This document shows, piece by piece, positions 8,315-16,900 of a DNA stretch of 64,000 nucleotides. Source of the DNA: Dysgonomonas mossii. Its GTDB lineage: Bacteria; Bacteroidota; Bacteroidia; Bacteroidales; Dysgonomonadaceae. Made by a program: the position numbers and the translations under genes. Position 1 is the first letter of the stretch. Each line of letters opens with the position of its first letter. The DNA is taken from NCBI RefSeq assembly GCF_004569505.1, contig NZ_SPPK01000001.1:806001-870000 (forward strand), written 5' to 3'. The notes beneath the pieces were generated by a model. The model had not been told where the DNA came from. It worked only from the letters and a program-made list of their open reading frames with translations, and did no database searches.

Positions 8315-9534
8315 TAAATTATCTCACTCATACATTATCCAACGGACTTCGTATTGTGCACAAACCAATTGAAAGTAACGTTTCTTATTGTGGTTTTATA
8401 GTCAATGCAGGTACACGCGATGAAGCTCCCGATCAGTACGGTATGGCTCACTTTGTAGAGCATATGCTGTTTAAAGGTACGGATAAAAGACGGGCGTATC
8501 ATATTATCAACCGTATGGAAAATGTGGGTGGAGAGCTCAATGCATTTACTAATAAAGAAGAAACGGTTGTTTACTCAGTCTTTCTTGAGCAACACTTTAG
8601 CCGTGCGATAGAGTTACTTTCAGACATTACTTTTCATTCGAATTTTCCTCAATCGGAAATCGAAAAAGAAGTAGAGGTTATAATAGACGAAATACATTCG
8701 TATGAAGATAGTCCATCAGAACTGATATTTGATGAATTCGAAAACCTTGTTTTTGATCAGTCCCAGATAGGGCATAATATATTAGGAAGTGCAGAGCTGT
8801 TGCAGAACTTTGATGGGCAGATGGCTAAGGGTTTTGTGAACAAATTCTATAATCCTTCCAATATGGTGTTCTTTTCACTTGGAAGAACAGACTTTAAGAA
8901 GATTGTTTATTATGCCGAGAAATATTTGTCGGCTATTCCTAATATAAAATCAGATATACAACGGATTAAGCCGGTTGACATCTCATCAGTAAATAAGAGG
9001 GAGGATAAAGATACTTCGCAGGCACATGTTCTGATTGGCGGACGTTCATATTCATTGTGTGACCCCAATAGAAGAGTCTTAAATCTTTTGAATAACCTTT
9101 TGGGTGGCCCGGGAATGAATAGCCGTTTGAATATCTCTTTACGAGAGAAAAGAGGCTATGTATATAACGTAGACTCGTCGATCACATCATATACCGATAC
9201 GGGGATAACTTCAATTTATTTTGGCTGCGATAAGAAAAATGTGGATAAGTGTATCAGTTTGGTGAATAAAGAATTAAATAGATTAAGAAAAGAGAAGCTT
9301 ACATCAAGTCAACTAAGTACAGCCAAGAAGCAACTCATTGGGCAGATAGGAGTGATGGGAGACAATCATGAGAATCTGGCATTAGCCTTGGGTAAGAATT
9401 TTTTGCATCATAATCACTTCAATACGTTGGCGGAAACCGCTCAAAAAATAGAAGCTGTGACGGCAGAACAAATACTGGCTGTGAGTAACGAAATTTTTGA
9501 TGAAAGAAGTTTGTTTACTTTAATATATGATTAA
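8311..9534 (+). CDS. M16 family zinc peptidase
   Basis: A 407-residue insulinase/processing-peptidase type protein. The inverted zinc motif HxxEH is intact at H47-E50-H51 ('MAHFVEHMLFKG'), with a third ligand expected in the 'EVEVIIDEIHSYEDSP' helix. A second, inactive M16 domain with 'LLGGPGMNSRLNISLREKRGYVY' (read in pieces) supplies the R/Y substrate-binding pair. No signal peptide is seen, so it appears cytoplasmic. It overlaps the upstream AlkD-like stop by four bases. Substrates of bacterial M16 enzymes are mostly unknown. Confidence 0.9.
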   Translation: MINYLTHTLSNGLRIVHKPIESNVSYCGFIVNAGTRDEAPDQYGMAHFVEHMLFKGTDKRRAYHIINRMENVGGELNAFTNKEETVVYSVFLEQHFSRAIELLSDITFHSNFPQSEIEKEVEVIIDEIHSYEDSPSELIFDEFENLVFDQSQIGHNILGSAELLQNFDGQMAKGFVNKFYNPSNMVFFSLGRTDFKKIVYYAEKYLSAIPNIKSDIQRIKPVDISSVNKREDKDTSQAHVLIGGRSYSLCDPNRRVLNLLNNLLGGPGMNSRLNISLREKRGYVYNVDSSITSYTDTGITSIYFGCDKKNVDKCISLVNKELNRLRKEKLTSSQLSTAKKQLIGQIGVMGDNHENLALALGKNFLHHNHFNTLAETAQKIEAVTAEQILAVSNEIFDERSLFTLIYD

Positions 9535-9540
9535 TTCTCT

Positions 9541-9548
9541 TAACTTTG
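9541..9548 (+). promoter_or_regulatory. -7 promoter element before the beta-barrel gene
   Basis: TAACTTTG fits TAnnTTTG and sits 19 bases before the ATG at 9568, just after the peptidase stop. Confidence 0.4.
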
Positions 9549-9567
9549 CATTAGCTATACTAACTTT

Positions 9568-10266
9568 ATGAAAACAATCTTAAAAATATTTTTACTTATA
9601 TCTTTGTTTGTTTGCAGTATTGGAACTATAAATGCTCAGTATCCTAAAAAACGTATCACTTCGGATATACATGTGGGATTAAACCTTGCCGGAATGGATA
9701 TTAAGAATGAAAATACATATAAGCAAGCCAAAGTAGGAGTTCATATCGGGTTCAATGTAAATTATAAATTTTGGAGTAATATGCAGCTCCAAACAGGGTT
9801 GTTTGTTACTAAGAAAGGATTGAAAAGACATATTCATACTGTAGAGAAAAATGGTGATATTTCTGTAACTACCTATGACGGATATTATAATGCCACAGGC
9901 AATTATATACAGATGCCTTTTAATTTGGGATATGAATTGTATTTCACGAAGTCATGGGCATTTAATATTAATGGAGGACTATATGCCGCTTATGGATATA
10001 AAGGGACAGGTACAACAAGCAGCGTTACAGTGATTTCCGATAATATAGGGAAGCCTGTTGTTACAACCGTTCCTGAGGTCGAATTCGAATCATTTACTCC
10101 TGACCGGTGGCGAAGGTTTGATTATGGCTTGAACGCGAAAGTTGGTCTGGTGTATGATATATATACAATAAACATAGGGTATGAATATGGACTCTACAAT
10201 ATTGCATATACCGGTCCTGAATTAAAAAATAGAAACTTTTTTGTTTCGTTCGGATTCAGATTCTAG
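9568..10266 (+). CDS. Outer-membrane beta-barrel protein (PorT-like)
   Basis: This 232-residue protein has a signal peptide ('KIFLLISLFVCSIGTINAQ', cut near residue 23). It is followed by alternating strands with glycine and aromatic residues ('HVGLNLAGMDIKNENTYKQ', 'AKVGVHIGFNVNYKF') and ends in the outer-membrane-type terminus 'FFVSFGFRF'. It resembles the small eight-strand barrels annotated as PorT-family or outer_membrane_beta-barrel proteins in Bacteroidetes. No specific transport or secretion role can be assigned. Confidence 0.75.
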   Translation: MKTILKIFLLISLFVCSIGTINAQYPKKRITSDIHVGLNLAGMDIKNENTYKQAKVGVHIGFNVNYKFWSNMQLQTGLFVTKKGLKRHIHTVEKNGDISVTTYDGYYNATGNYIQMPFNLGYELYFTKSWAFNINGGLYAAYGYKGTGTTSSVTVISDNIGKPVVTTVPEVEFESFTPDRWRRFDYGLNAKVGLVYDIYTINIGYEYGLYNIAYTGPELKNRNFFVSFGFRF

Positions 10267-10349
10267 CCTATTGGTATGTGTTTTATAGTCTGAACTTTGT
10301 CTGTCTGATTGTTGTTTTCTATAAATAAAAACCATCAAAAATTATAATC

Positions 10350-10634
10350 ATGGAAAACTTGATAAAAAAACTGCAAGATGAGGTTGGGCTTACGTACGAA
10401 CAGGCCGTTAAAGCTGTTTCTGTAGTCAAAGATTATATGGATAAGGAAGGTCTTGATATAGACTGGGATAAATTCTTTAAAGGAAAAACAGAAGATTTTT
10501 TAACTAAGGCTAAAGATTTATTTGAAGACGTGTCGAAGCATACGCAAAGTTATACTGAAAAATTTGTAGATAAGGTTGATGAGTTTGCAGATAAGGCTCG
10601 AAAAAAGGCTTCTGATTTTTTTAACGAAAAGTAA
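10350..10634 (+). CDS. Small helical protein of unknown function
   Basis: A 94-residue, highly charged, mostly helical protein. The N-terminal half ('LQDEVGLTYEQAVKAVSVVKDYM') looks like a small compact helical domain, similar in style to short DUF proteins with a 'YEQA' turn. The C-terminal half is a Lys/Asp/Glu-rich amphipathic helix with repeated 'KVDEFADKARKKASDF'-like heptads, as in YtxH-type stress proteins. There is no signal peptide. A strong hairpin terminator at 10656-10687 ends it. Function unknown. Confidence 0.7.
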   Translation: MENLIKKLQDEVGLTYEQAVKAVSVVKDYMDKEGLDIDWDKFFKGKTEDFLTKAKDLFEDVSKHTQSYTEKFVDKVDEFADKARKKASDFFNEK

Positions 10635-10655
10635 TTAGAGTAATAAAAGATGTAG

Positions 10656-10687
10656 AATATCTGTAAGTACAGCTTACGGATATTTTT
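10656..10687 (+). terminator. Rho-independent terminator
   Basis: A 12-base stem (10656-10667 with 10673-10684, one G-U pair) with a 5-base loop runs into a T-tract. It ends the small helical gene. The T-tract is also part of the RNase H -7 element. Confidence 0.75.
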
Positions 10688-10688
10688 G
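10681..10688 (+). promoter_or_regulatory. -7 promoter element overlapping the terminator
   Basis: TATTTTTG fits TAnnTTTG. It overlaps the 3' arm and T-tract of the preceding terminator and the first possible GTG of the RNase H frame (10688), which favours the downstream GTG at 10715 as the real start. Confidence 0.45.
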
Positions 10689-10714
10689 TGATATATACAT
10701 ACTGTTGGAATAAG

Positions 10715-11341
10715 GTGGCGAAGAAGAATTTTTATGTGGTGTGGAATGGAGTTAAGACCGGTGTCTACTCTTCATGGGCAGAATGTAAAGCTCAGGTAGA
10801 AGGTTATGATGGTGCTATTTATAAATCATTTCCATCGAAACTCGAGGCTGAGAAAGCTTACAATGAAAGTCCTTGGTTGTATGTAGGTAAGAATGCTGAA
10901 AAAAAGAAGCAGGTTTCAATACATAACATTCCCGAGATTATAAAAGATAGCCTTTCCGTAGATGCTGCCTGTAGTGGTAATCCCGGCTTGATGGAGTATC
11001 GCGGAGTATATGTGAAGACCGGAGAGGAGATCTTTAAACAAGGACCATTTGAGCAAGGGACAAATAATATTGGAGAGTTTCTTGCTTTGGTACACGGCTT
11101 GGCTTTGTTGAAGCAGAAAGGCTTTTCTATTCCCATTTATTCAGATAGTGTAAATGCAATAAAGTGGGTAAAAGAAAAGAAATGTAAGACCAAGCTGGAG
11201 CGGATTCCCGAAAATGAATCTCTTTTCTACATGATAGAACGTGCCGAGAACTGGCTTAAAACAAATACTTATACAACTACAATCCTTAAATGGAAAACTG
11301 ATGAATGGGGTGAGATTCCCGCAGATTTTGGACGGAAGTAA
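10715..11341 (+). CDS. Ribonuclease H with N-terminal viroplasmin/hybrid-binding domain
   Basis: RNase HI cuts the RNA strand of RNA-DNA hybrids. The N-terminal approximately 45 residues ('KNFYVVWNGVKTGVY', 'YKSFPSKLEAEKAY') form the small hybrid-binding (caulimovirus viroplasmin-type) domain. The catalytic domain shows the acidic residues in 'SVDAACSGNPG', 'NNIGEFLALVHGL', 'IYSDSVNAIKW' and the final 'PADFGRK'. I take the start as GTG 10715, encoding 'VAKKNFYVVW', because family members start 'MAKKKFYVVW' and a promoter element covers the earlier GTG. The product is 208 residues. Confidence 0.88.
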   Translation: MAKKNFYVVWNGVKTGVYSSWAECKAQVEGYDGAIYKSFPSKLEAEKAYNESPWLYVGKNAEKKKQVSIHNIPEIIKDSLSVDAACSGNPGLMEYRGVYVKTGEEIFKQGPFEQGTNNIGEFLALVHGLALLKQKGFSIPIYSDSVNAIKWVKEKKCKTKLERIPENESLFYMIERAENWLKTNTYTTTILKWKTDEWGEIPADFGRK

Positions 11342-11374
11342 ACTTTGGTTTGAAAATTTATTACAATAAATAAA

Positions 11375-11415
11375 CGGAGCAAAATGTCTTCTTTGTTTAG
11401 TGACATTAAGCTCCG
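11375..11415. terminator. Shared hairpin between RNase H and htpG
   Basis: Stem CGGAGC..AAATGTC (from 11375) with GACATT..GCTCCG (to 11415), with an internal mismatch. It lies between two converging genes and could end both transcripts. Confidence 0.55.
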
Positions 11416-11448
11416 CTATTACCTGCTTGGGTTAATATATTCTGTAGA

Positions 11449-13338
11449 TTATATATTATCCATATTTCTTTTGATAAAGTTGCTCAAAGCTTCGCCTTTC
11501 AGCATACCGTTTGACAGCAGAGCTAAATCTATCAATTGACGGATATTTTTATTCTCATTAGCATAAGCACTTACCGCCTCTTTATCTTTGTTATCTATAT
11601 CAGCCATTATCTTTTTTATTAATGGATGCTCGATGTTTAATACAAGATTATAATTGTTCGGCATCTCACCATAAAATCCCATACCCGACTGCATAGCAGA
11701 CATTTCCTTCATACGGCGCATAAACTCATTCTGAGTTATTTGTATTGGTTGTGCCTTTTCGTCCAACGATTTGTAGTCGACAGTAAATTCAGTTTTATCA
11801 ATCTTCGGTAGTTGAGAAGTAAAGGCTTCATTCAACTCTTCCTTTTGTTTATCAGTTAGATTGATCTCTTTGCTGTCTTCTTTCAAGATCAGATTGTCCA
11901 CTGTATCACTATCTACTCGAACAAAACGACTCTTCTCAAACTTCTGTTCAAGCAGTCCTGCCATATGTACATCTAGTTGACCGTCAAATAAGATTACATC
12001 ATAACCTTTGCCTTTAGCTGTGTTTATGTAAGAGAACTGCTCTTCTTTGTTGCTGGTGTATAGATAAATTAGATTGCCATCCTTATCTGTTTGATCAGAA
12101 GATATAAGTGTTTTGTATTCTTCAAATGTGAATGCTTTACCATCAACGTTCTTCAATAAACAGAACTTTTGAGCACGGTCGTAGAATTTCTCGTCGGTAA
12201 GCATGCCATACTCAACAAAGAGCTTGAGACTATCCCATTTGTCTTCGAATTGACTACGATCGTTTTTGAATATTTCTTCCAGTCTGTCGGCAACCTTTTT
12301 CGTAATATGATTGGATATCTTTTTTACATTCTGATCACTTTGCAGATACGAGCGAGAAACGTTAAGAGGGATGTCCGGAGAATCTAAAACCCCATGCATC
12401 AATGTCAGGAATTCGGGAACTATACCTTCTACTGAATCGGTAACAAATACTTGGTTGCTATATAATTGTATCTTGTTGCGATTGAGGTCTATATTGCTTT
12501 TAACTTGAGGGAAATATAATATTCCTGTCAGCTTGAACGGATAATCAACGTTTAGATGTATCCAGAACATCGGCTCGTCAGAGAAAGGATATAAGTCTTG
12601 GTAGAATTTCTTATAATCTTCATCTTTCAGATCGGCAGGTTTGCGTGTCCATAGGGGATTTGTATCATTTATAACATTGTCTTCTTCTGTCTCTACAGAT
12701 TTGCCGTCTTTCCATTCTGTTTTCTTTCCGAATATTACGGGTATAGGTAAAAAGCGGCAGTATTTTTTTAATAGTTTGTCTATTTCTGCTTTTTCGAGGA
12801 AATTTTTATTCTCATCATCTATATATAAAATAATGTCAGTCCCTCTTTCTGCTTTTTCTACAGCTTCTAACGTAAATTCAGGAGATCCGTCGCAACTCCA
12901 TTTTACCGCTTGAGCATTTTCTTTGAAAGACCTGGTGATGATCTCTACTTTCTTGGATACCATGAAAGATGAATAAAAACCTAATCCAAAATGTCCAATA
13001 ATAGAATTAGCGTCTTTCTTGTATTTATCGAGAAACTCGTTTGCTGAAGAAAATGCTATTTGATTGATGTACTTGTCTATTTCTTCATCGGTCATCCCAA
13101 TACCTTTATCTGAGATTGTAAGAGTACCTTTGTCTTTGTCAATAGATACACTTACCGACAAACTGCCCATTTCTCCTTTGAATTCTCCTAACGATGCGTA
13201 TGTCTTTAATTTTTGAGTAGCATCTACGGCATTAGACACTAATTCACGAAGAAATATTTCATGATCACTATATAAGAATTTTTTGATGATAGGGAAAATG
13301 TTTTCGGTCGTAACCCCAATTTTACCAGTTTTTTCCAT
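11449..13338 (-). CDS. htpG: Molecular chaperone HtpG (Hsp90)
   Basis: Bacterial Hsp90 is an ATP-driven dimeric chaperone of the cytoplasm. The N-terminal GHKL ATPase domain is clear ('FLRELVSNAVDAT', 'ISDKGIGMT', 'IGHFGLGFYSSFMV'). It is followed by the middle domain ('LNVSRSYLQSD') and the C-terminal dimerisation region. The 629 residues match E. coli HtpG in size. The gene stands alone in a convergent/divergent position, and a heat-shock element is not recognisable in its upstream region. Confidence 0.96.
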   Translation of the reverse strand: MEKTGKIGVTTENIFPIIKKFLYSDHEIFLRELVSNAVDATQKLKTYASLGEFKGEMGSLSVSVSIDKDKGTLTISDKGIGMTDEEIDKYINQIAFSSANEFLDKYKKDANSIIGHFGLGFYSSFMVSKKVEIITRSFKENAQAVKWSCDGSPEFTLEAVEKAERGTDIILYIDDENKNFLEKAEIDKLLKKYCRFLPIPVIFGKKTEWKDGKSVETEEDNVINDTNPLWTRKPADLKDEDYKKFYQDLYPFSDEPMFWIHLNVDYPFKLTGILYFPQVKSNIDLNRNKIQLYSNQVFVTDSVEGIVPEFLTLMHGVLDSPDIPLNVSRSYLQSDQNVKKISNHITKKVADRLEEIFKNDRSQFEDKWDSLKLFVEYGMLTDEKFYDRAQKFCLLKNVDGKAFTFEEYKTLISSDQTDKDGNLIYLYTSNKEEQFSYINTAKGKGYDVILFDGQLDVHMAGLLEQKFEKSRFVRVDSDTVDNLILKEDSKEINLTDKQKEELNEAFTSQLPKIDKTEFTVDYKSLDEKAQPIQITQNEFMRRMKEMSAMQSGMGFYGEMPNNYNLVLNIEHPLIKKIMADIDNKDKEAVSAYANENKNIRQLIDLALLSNGMLKGEALSNFIKRNMDNI

Positions 13339-13734
13339 GTTGTATAATATTTTACCAGTTATATTTGTTAATTATGTATTGTTAAGACAAAATAAATGCC
13401 AAAGAGTATCTGAGTGACAATTTGTCGTAGTATGTTAGATTTATTTTGATTAATTGATGAAGTTTATAGAAATAATTTATAACTTATATTAATATTAAAA
13501 TAATATTTGAGAATACATATTATCAGGTGTTTATATGTTTTGTCTTTGCTTATTTTTCTGAAAAAAAGTATATTTTTATAAAGTTTTTTCTGGTTGATGA
13601 AAAAAAAGAGTATATTTGTTTTAAAGAATTAATGAAAAGAGATTATAAAACAAAGCGTTGTTTTACTATATTTTGGCTTAAAAAGCCATACAAGATTACT
13701 TAATTTGCATTAGCCGACTAAAAATTACAAAAAA
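13339..13734. other. 396-base divergent intergenic region (htpG / sigma factor)
   Basis: Very AT-rich region holding the promoters of htpG (minus) and the ECF sigma gene (plus). I see a good -7 motif at 13611-13618 but no open frame or RNA gene. Confidence 0.5.
13611..13618 (+). promoter_or_regulatory. -7 promoter element before the ECF sigma gene
   Basis: TATATTTG fits TAnnTTTG. It would give a leader of about 110 bases before the ATG at 13735. A TTG at 13594-13596 is closer than the usual spacing. Confidence 0.4.
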
Positions 13735-14268
13735 ATGACAACACTAAATAACACTTATAAAGGATTTGAAGACAGGTTAATAGACTTGCAGAATAATATG
13801 TTGAACTTTGCACTTACTCTAACATCCAATAGAGAAGAGGCGAAAGATTTGTTGCAAGAAACAACTTTACGTGCTTTAGACAACAAAGAGAAATATTATG
13901 AAAACGTAAACTTCAAAGGTTGGGTTTTTACTATCATGCATAATATTTTTGTGAATAACTATCGTCGTGTAGTTCGCAGTCAGACAATGATAGATCAAAC
14001 TGAAAATTTATATCATTTAAATTTACCTCAAGATTCAGGTTTTGATACACCAGAAGGCGCATATACAGTATCTGAAATAGTAAAAGTGATAAATAGTTTT
14101 GCGGACGAATATAAAGTTCCTTTTACAATGCACGTGTCGGGTTATAAATATGAAGAAATTGCTCAACAACTAGGTTTGCCAATAGGTACGGTTAAGAGTC
14201 GTATTTTCTTTGCTCGTAAACGTCTTCAAGAACTGCTGAACGATTATAAATATCAAGACAGAGAATAA
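13735..14268 (+). CDS. RNA polymerase ECF-type sigma factor
   Basis: A 177-residue sigma-70 family factor with region 2 ('LTLTSNREEAKDLLQETTLRA', read in pieces; 'NFKGWVFTIMHNIFVNNYRR') and region 4 ('YKYEEIAQQLGLPIGTVKSRIFFARKRL', read in pieces). It would direct RNA polymerase to a specific promoter set. No anti-sigma gene (FecR or zinc type) lies beside it, so it belongs to the stand-alone, widely conserved Bacteroidetes ECF group rather than the SusC-linked type. A strong terminator follows at 14296. Confidence 0.9.
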   Translation: MTTLNNTYKGFEDRLIDLQNNMLNFALTLTSNREEAKDLLQETTLRALDNKEKYYENVNFKGWVFTIMHNIFVNNYRRVVRSQTMIDQTENLYHLNLPQDSGFDTPEGAYTVSEIVKVINSFADEYKVPFTMHVSGYKYEEIAQQLGLPIGTVKSRIFFARKRLQELLNDYKYQDRE

Positions 14269-14295
14269 TATAGAAATTATTTAAATAATAAACGA

Positions 14296-14326
14296 AAGCC
14301 TGCAGTATAATTGCAGGCTTTTTTTT
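14296..14326 (+). terminator. Rho-independent terminator of the sigma gene
   Basis: Perfect 9-base stem AAGCCTGCA (14296-14304) / TGCAGGCTT (14312-14320), 7-base loop, followed by a T-run. Confidence 0.85.
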
Positions 14327-14631
14327 GAGACAGAAAGCTCTCTTTATTCTAACATATATATTAATTTATTATTTTAAAATATCCTGCCTTTATGTTATTA
14401 TTACTATCTCATAAGTTGAATAATAATAAAAAAGATGAGGTTAAATATTTTTTGAGAAATATAGATTTTTATAGTTAAATATACATAGATTTGTTCTTTA
14501 TTTTCTTTTTTTGTGATAGAAGAATCTCATAATTAAGCAATAGAGAACTTTTATCAATTGATAGATATAATGAATTAAATTGTTTATATTTGTATCAATA
14601 AATTATAGATTAAAACAATAACCTAGACTAT
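14327..14631. other. Intergenic region, no gene seen
   Basis: About 300 AT-rich bases. Apart from a -7 motif (14585-14592) I find no frame, RNA fold or repeat that I can support. Confidence 0.5.
14585..14592 (+). promoter_or_regulatory. -7 promoter element before the DUF4494 gene
   Basis: TATATTTG fits TAnnTTTG, 39 bases before the ATG at 14632. A TTG at 14558-14560 is slightly too far upstream for a standard -33. Confidence 0.45.
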
Positions 14632-15087
14632 ATGCATAATTGGTTTGAATGCAAGGTCAGTTACGAAAAAGTACTGGAAAATGGTATGCAAAAGAAAGTA
14701 ACTGAACCATATTTAGTAGATGCACTATCTTTCACCGAGGCGGAAGCCCGTATAATTGAAGAAATAAAACCTTATATATCCGGAGAATTTACAATAGCAG
14801 ATATTAAAAGAGCTAAACTGTCTGAATTATTCTTTAATGATAATGGAGATCGTTTTTTTAAAGCTAAAGTAATGTTTATTAGTTTGGATGAAAAAAGTGG
14901 AACGGAAAAGAAAACAGCAGTACAGATGCTAGCTCAGGCTTCTGATATAAAAGAAGCACTTAAGGTTGTAGAAAAAGGTATGGAGGGAACCTTGGCTGAT
15001 TATACTATTGCTTCATTATCCGAGACTACTATTATGGATGTGTTTCCTTATTCAGAAGACGAAAAGAAGAAAGTAGTATTGGTATGA
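14632..15087 (+). CDS. DUF4494 domain-containing protein
   Basis: A 151-residue cytoplasmic protein conserved across Bacteroidales. The family pattern is seen in 'WFECKVSYEKVLENG', 'KKVTEPYLVDALSFTEAEARI' (read in pieces) and the end 'ETTIMDVFPY'. No catalytic motif or signal peptide is visible. The gene comes just before the YggS-like gene (49 bases between coding regions) and may be co-transcribed with it. Function unknown. Confidence 0.85.
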   Translation: MHNWFECKVSYEKVLENGMQKKVTEPYLVDALSFTEAEARIIEEIKPYISGEFTIADIKRAKLSELFFNDNGDRFFKAKVMFISLDEKSGTEKKTAVQMLAQASDIKEALKVVEKGMEGTLADYTIASLSETTIMDVFPYSEDEKKKVVLV

Positions 15088-15136
15088 TTTGCCATAAATT
15101 TATGGTTGATAAATTATATTGTGTTACCGGCTTGAA

Positions 15137-15805
15137 ATGAATATATCAGATAACTTACATAAAATAAAAGAGACTTTACCTGAAACTGTAAAACTTGTCG
15201 CTGTATCTAAATTTCATCCTGTAGAAGCTATACAGAAACTTTATGATAACGGTCAACGTGTTTTTGGTGAAAGTCGGATGCAAGAGGTAGATCTGAAGCA
15301 TAGTAAGTTGCCACAAGATATAGAATGGCACTTTATAGGTCATCTTCAAACAAACAAAGTAAAAGCAATCGTTCCATATGTTCATACTATTCATAGTGTT
15401 GATAGTTGGAAGCTTTTACAAGAAATAGATAAGCAGGCAGCAAGTGTAAATAAGCGTATTTGCTGTCTTTTAGAAATTCATATCGCTGAAGAAGATTCTA
15501 AATATGGCTTATCATTTGATACTTGTCGGCAGATGCTGGATGAAGGTCTTTGGGAGCAGTTGAAGTGTACATATATTGGAGGGGTAATGGGTATGGCTAC
15601 CTTTACGGACAATGTAGACCTCATAAGAACAGAGTTTCGTAGCCTGAAACTATTCTATGATGAACTTAAAGCAGATTATTTCCATGATTTTGATTCGTTT
15701 TCCGAAATTTCTATGGGAATGTCTGATGATTATGAAATAGCAGTGGAGGAGGGAGCTACTATAGTACGAGTAGGTTCTTCAATATTTGGACAAAGAGAAT
15801 ACTAA
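15137..15805 (+). CDS. YggS-family pyridoxal-phosphate homeostasis protein
   Basis: Proteins of this family (PLPHP/YggS) bind PLP on a TIM-barrel like alanine racemase and buffer B6 vitamers and amino-acid pools, without known catalysis. Seen here: the PLP-lysine region 'VKLVAVSKFHP', 'FGESRMQEV', 'WHFIGHLQTNKVK', and the phosphate-binding end 'SMGMSDDYEIAVEEGATIVRVGSSIFG' (read in pieces). The start is ATG 15137 (222 residues); the longer frame begins at a TTG without homology. oxyR follows 21 bases later. Confidence 0.92.
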   Translation: MNISDNLHKIKETLPETVKLVAVSKFHPVEAIQKLYDNGQRVFGESRMQEVDLKHSKLPQDIEWHFIGHLQTNKVKAIVPYVHTIHSVDSWKLLQEIDKQAASVNKRICCLLEIHIAEEDSKYGLSFDTCRQMLDEGLWEQLKCTYIGGVMGMATFTDNVDLIRTEFRSLKLFYDELKADYFHDFDSFSEISMGMSDDYEIAVEEGATIVRVGSSIFGQREY

Positions 15806-15826
15806 CACTAACTAAATACCGTAGAT

Positions 15827-16768
15827 ATGAACATACAGCAACTGGAGTATATTATTGCAGTGGACAATCACCGCCACTTTGCAAAAGCGGCTGAAGCCTC
15901 TTTTGTAACGCAGCCCACCCTAAGTATGATGATCCAGAAATTGGAAGATGAACTGGGGGTTAAAATATTTGATCGTAGTCAGTTGCCTGTTCAGCCAACT
16001 GTTATTGGTATTCAGATCATAAATCAGGCTCGTGTCATTGTATCGCAAGTAAAGCAGATAAAAGAAATAATCCAAGAAGAAAAAGGAATAGTACAAGGAG
16101 TGTTTAAATTGGGTATAATCCCTACTATCGCGCCTTATTTATTGCCGAAACTTATGAAGGTTCATGACGAAAATGGTTATGATATTGTTTTGGTAATAGA
16201 AGAAACTACAACCGGTCAGATAATAGAGAAGTTGTTGAATGGGGCTTTAGATGGAGCGATATTGGCTACACCTCTGAAAAATGACAAAATATCGGAACAT
16301 CCTATATATTACGAACGATTCTATGCTTACGTTTCTCCCCGCGAAACGTCACTCTATGCAAAAAAAGAGCTGGAAGAAGATGATCTGAATATAAACCGTT
16401 TGTGGTTGCTTGAAGAAGTTCATTGTTTCAGAGGGCAAATATTGAGAATCTGTAATATGCGTAAGCGTAAAAGCTCACATTCTTTATTCTCTTATGAAGC
16501 AGGAAGCATAAGCACATTGATCAATATTGTAGATAACAATAGCGGGCTTACTATTATTCCCGAAATGGCAATAGAAGATCTTACCGAACAACAAAAAAAG
16601 AATGTGCGTCCACTGAAAGGTATTTCGCCGGTAAGAGAAATCAGCTTGGTTACTCGTAAAGAATTTTTGAGAGAAAGAGTTTTGGATATAATAATTTCGG
16701 AAATAAAGCAATCGGTACCCCAACCTCTATTGAGTTTAGAGCTAAAAAAGTTCGTTGTGGATATTTGA
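15827..16768 (+). CDS. oxyR: Hydrogen-peroxide-sensing LysR regulator OxyR
   Basis: OxyR activates peroxide-defence genes after forming an internal disulfide. The N-terminal winged helix-turn-helix is typical ('FAKAAEASFVTQPTLSMMIQ', 20 residues). The two redox cysteines are present at C200 and C209 in 'EEVHCFRGQILRICN', with the same nine-residue spacing as C199/C208 of E. coli. Length is 313 residues. It follows the YggS-like gene closely and ends before a hairpin at 16797. The target genes are not in this window. Confidence 0.93.
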   Translation: MNIQQLEYIIAVDNHRHFAKAAEASFVTQPTLSMMIQKLEDELGVKIFDRSQLPVQPTVIGIQIINQARVIVSQVKQIKEIIQEEKGIVQGVFKLGIIPTIAPYLLPKLMKVHDENGYDIVLVIEETTTGQIIEKLLNGALDGAILATPLKNDKISEHPIYYERFYAYVSPRETSLYAKKELEEDDLNINRLWLLEEVHCFRGQILRICNMRKRKSSHSLFSYEAGSISTLINIVDNNSGLTIIPEMAIEDLTEQQKKNVRPLKGISPVREISLVTRKEFLRERVLDIIISEIKQSVPQPLLSLELKKFVVDI

Positions 16769-16796
16769 TCTGAATTTTTTGTATAACATAATATAA

Positions 16797-16823
16797 GAAA
16801 GTCCTGAAACTATCAGGACTTTC
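16797..16823 (+). terminator. Hairpin downstream of oxyR
   Basis: Perfect 11-base stem GAAAGTCCTGA (16797-16807) / TCAGGACTTTC (16813-16823) with a 5-base loop. No long T-run follows. Confidence 0.6.
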
Positions 16824-16900
16824 ACTGTTTAAGTAGAATAAATACTGAATTATTTGTAGATTTATAAATACTTTATTTTCTTTGTTATAGCTTTAAATAA

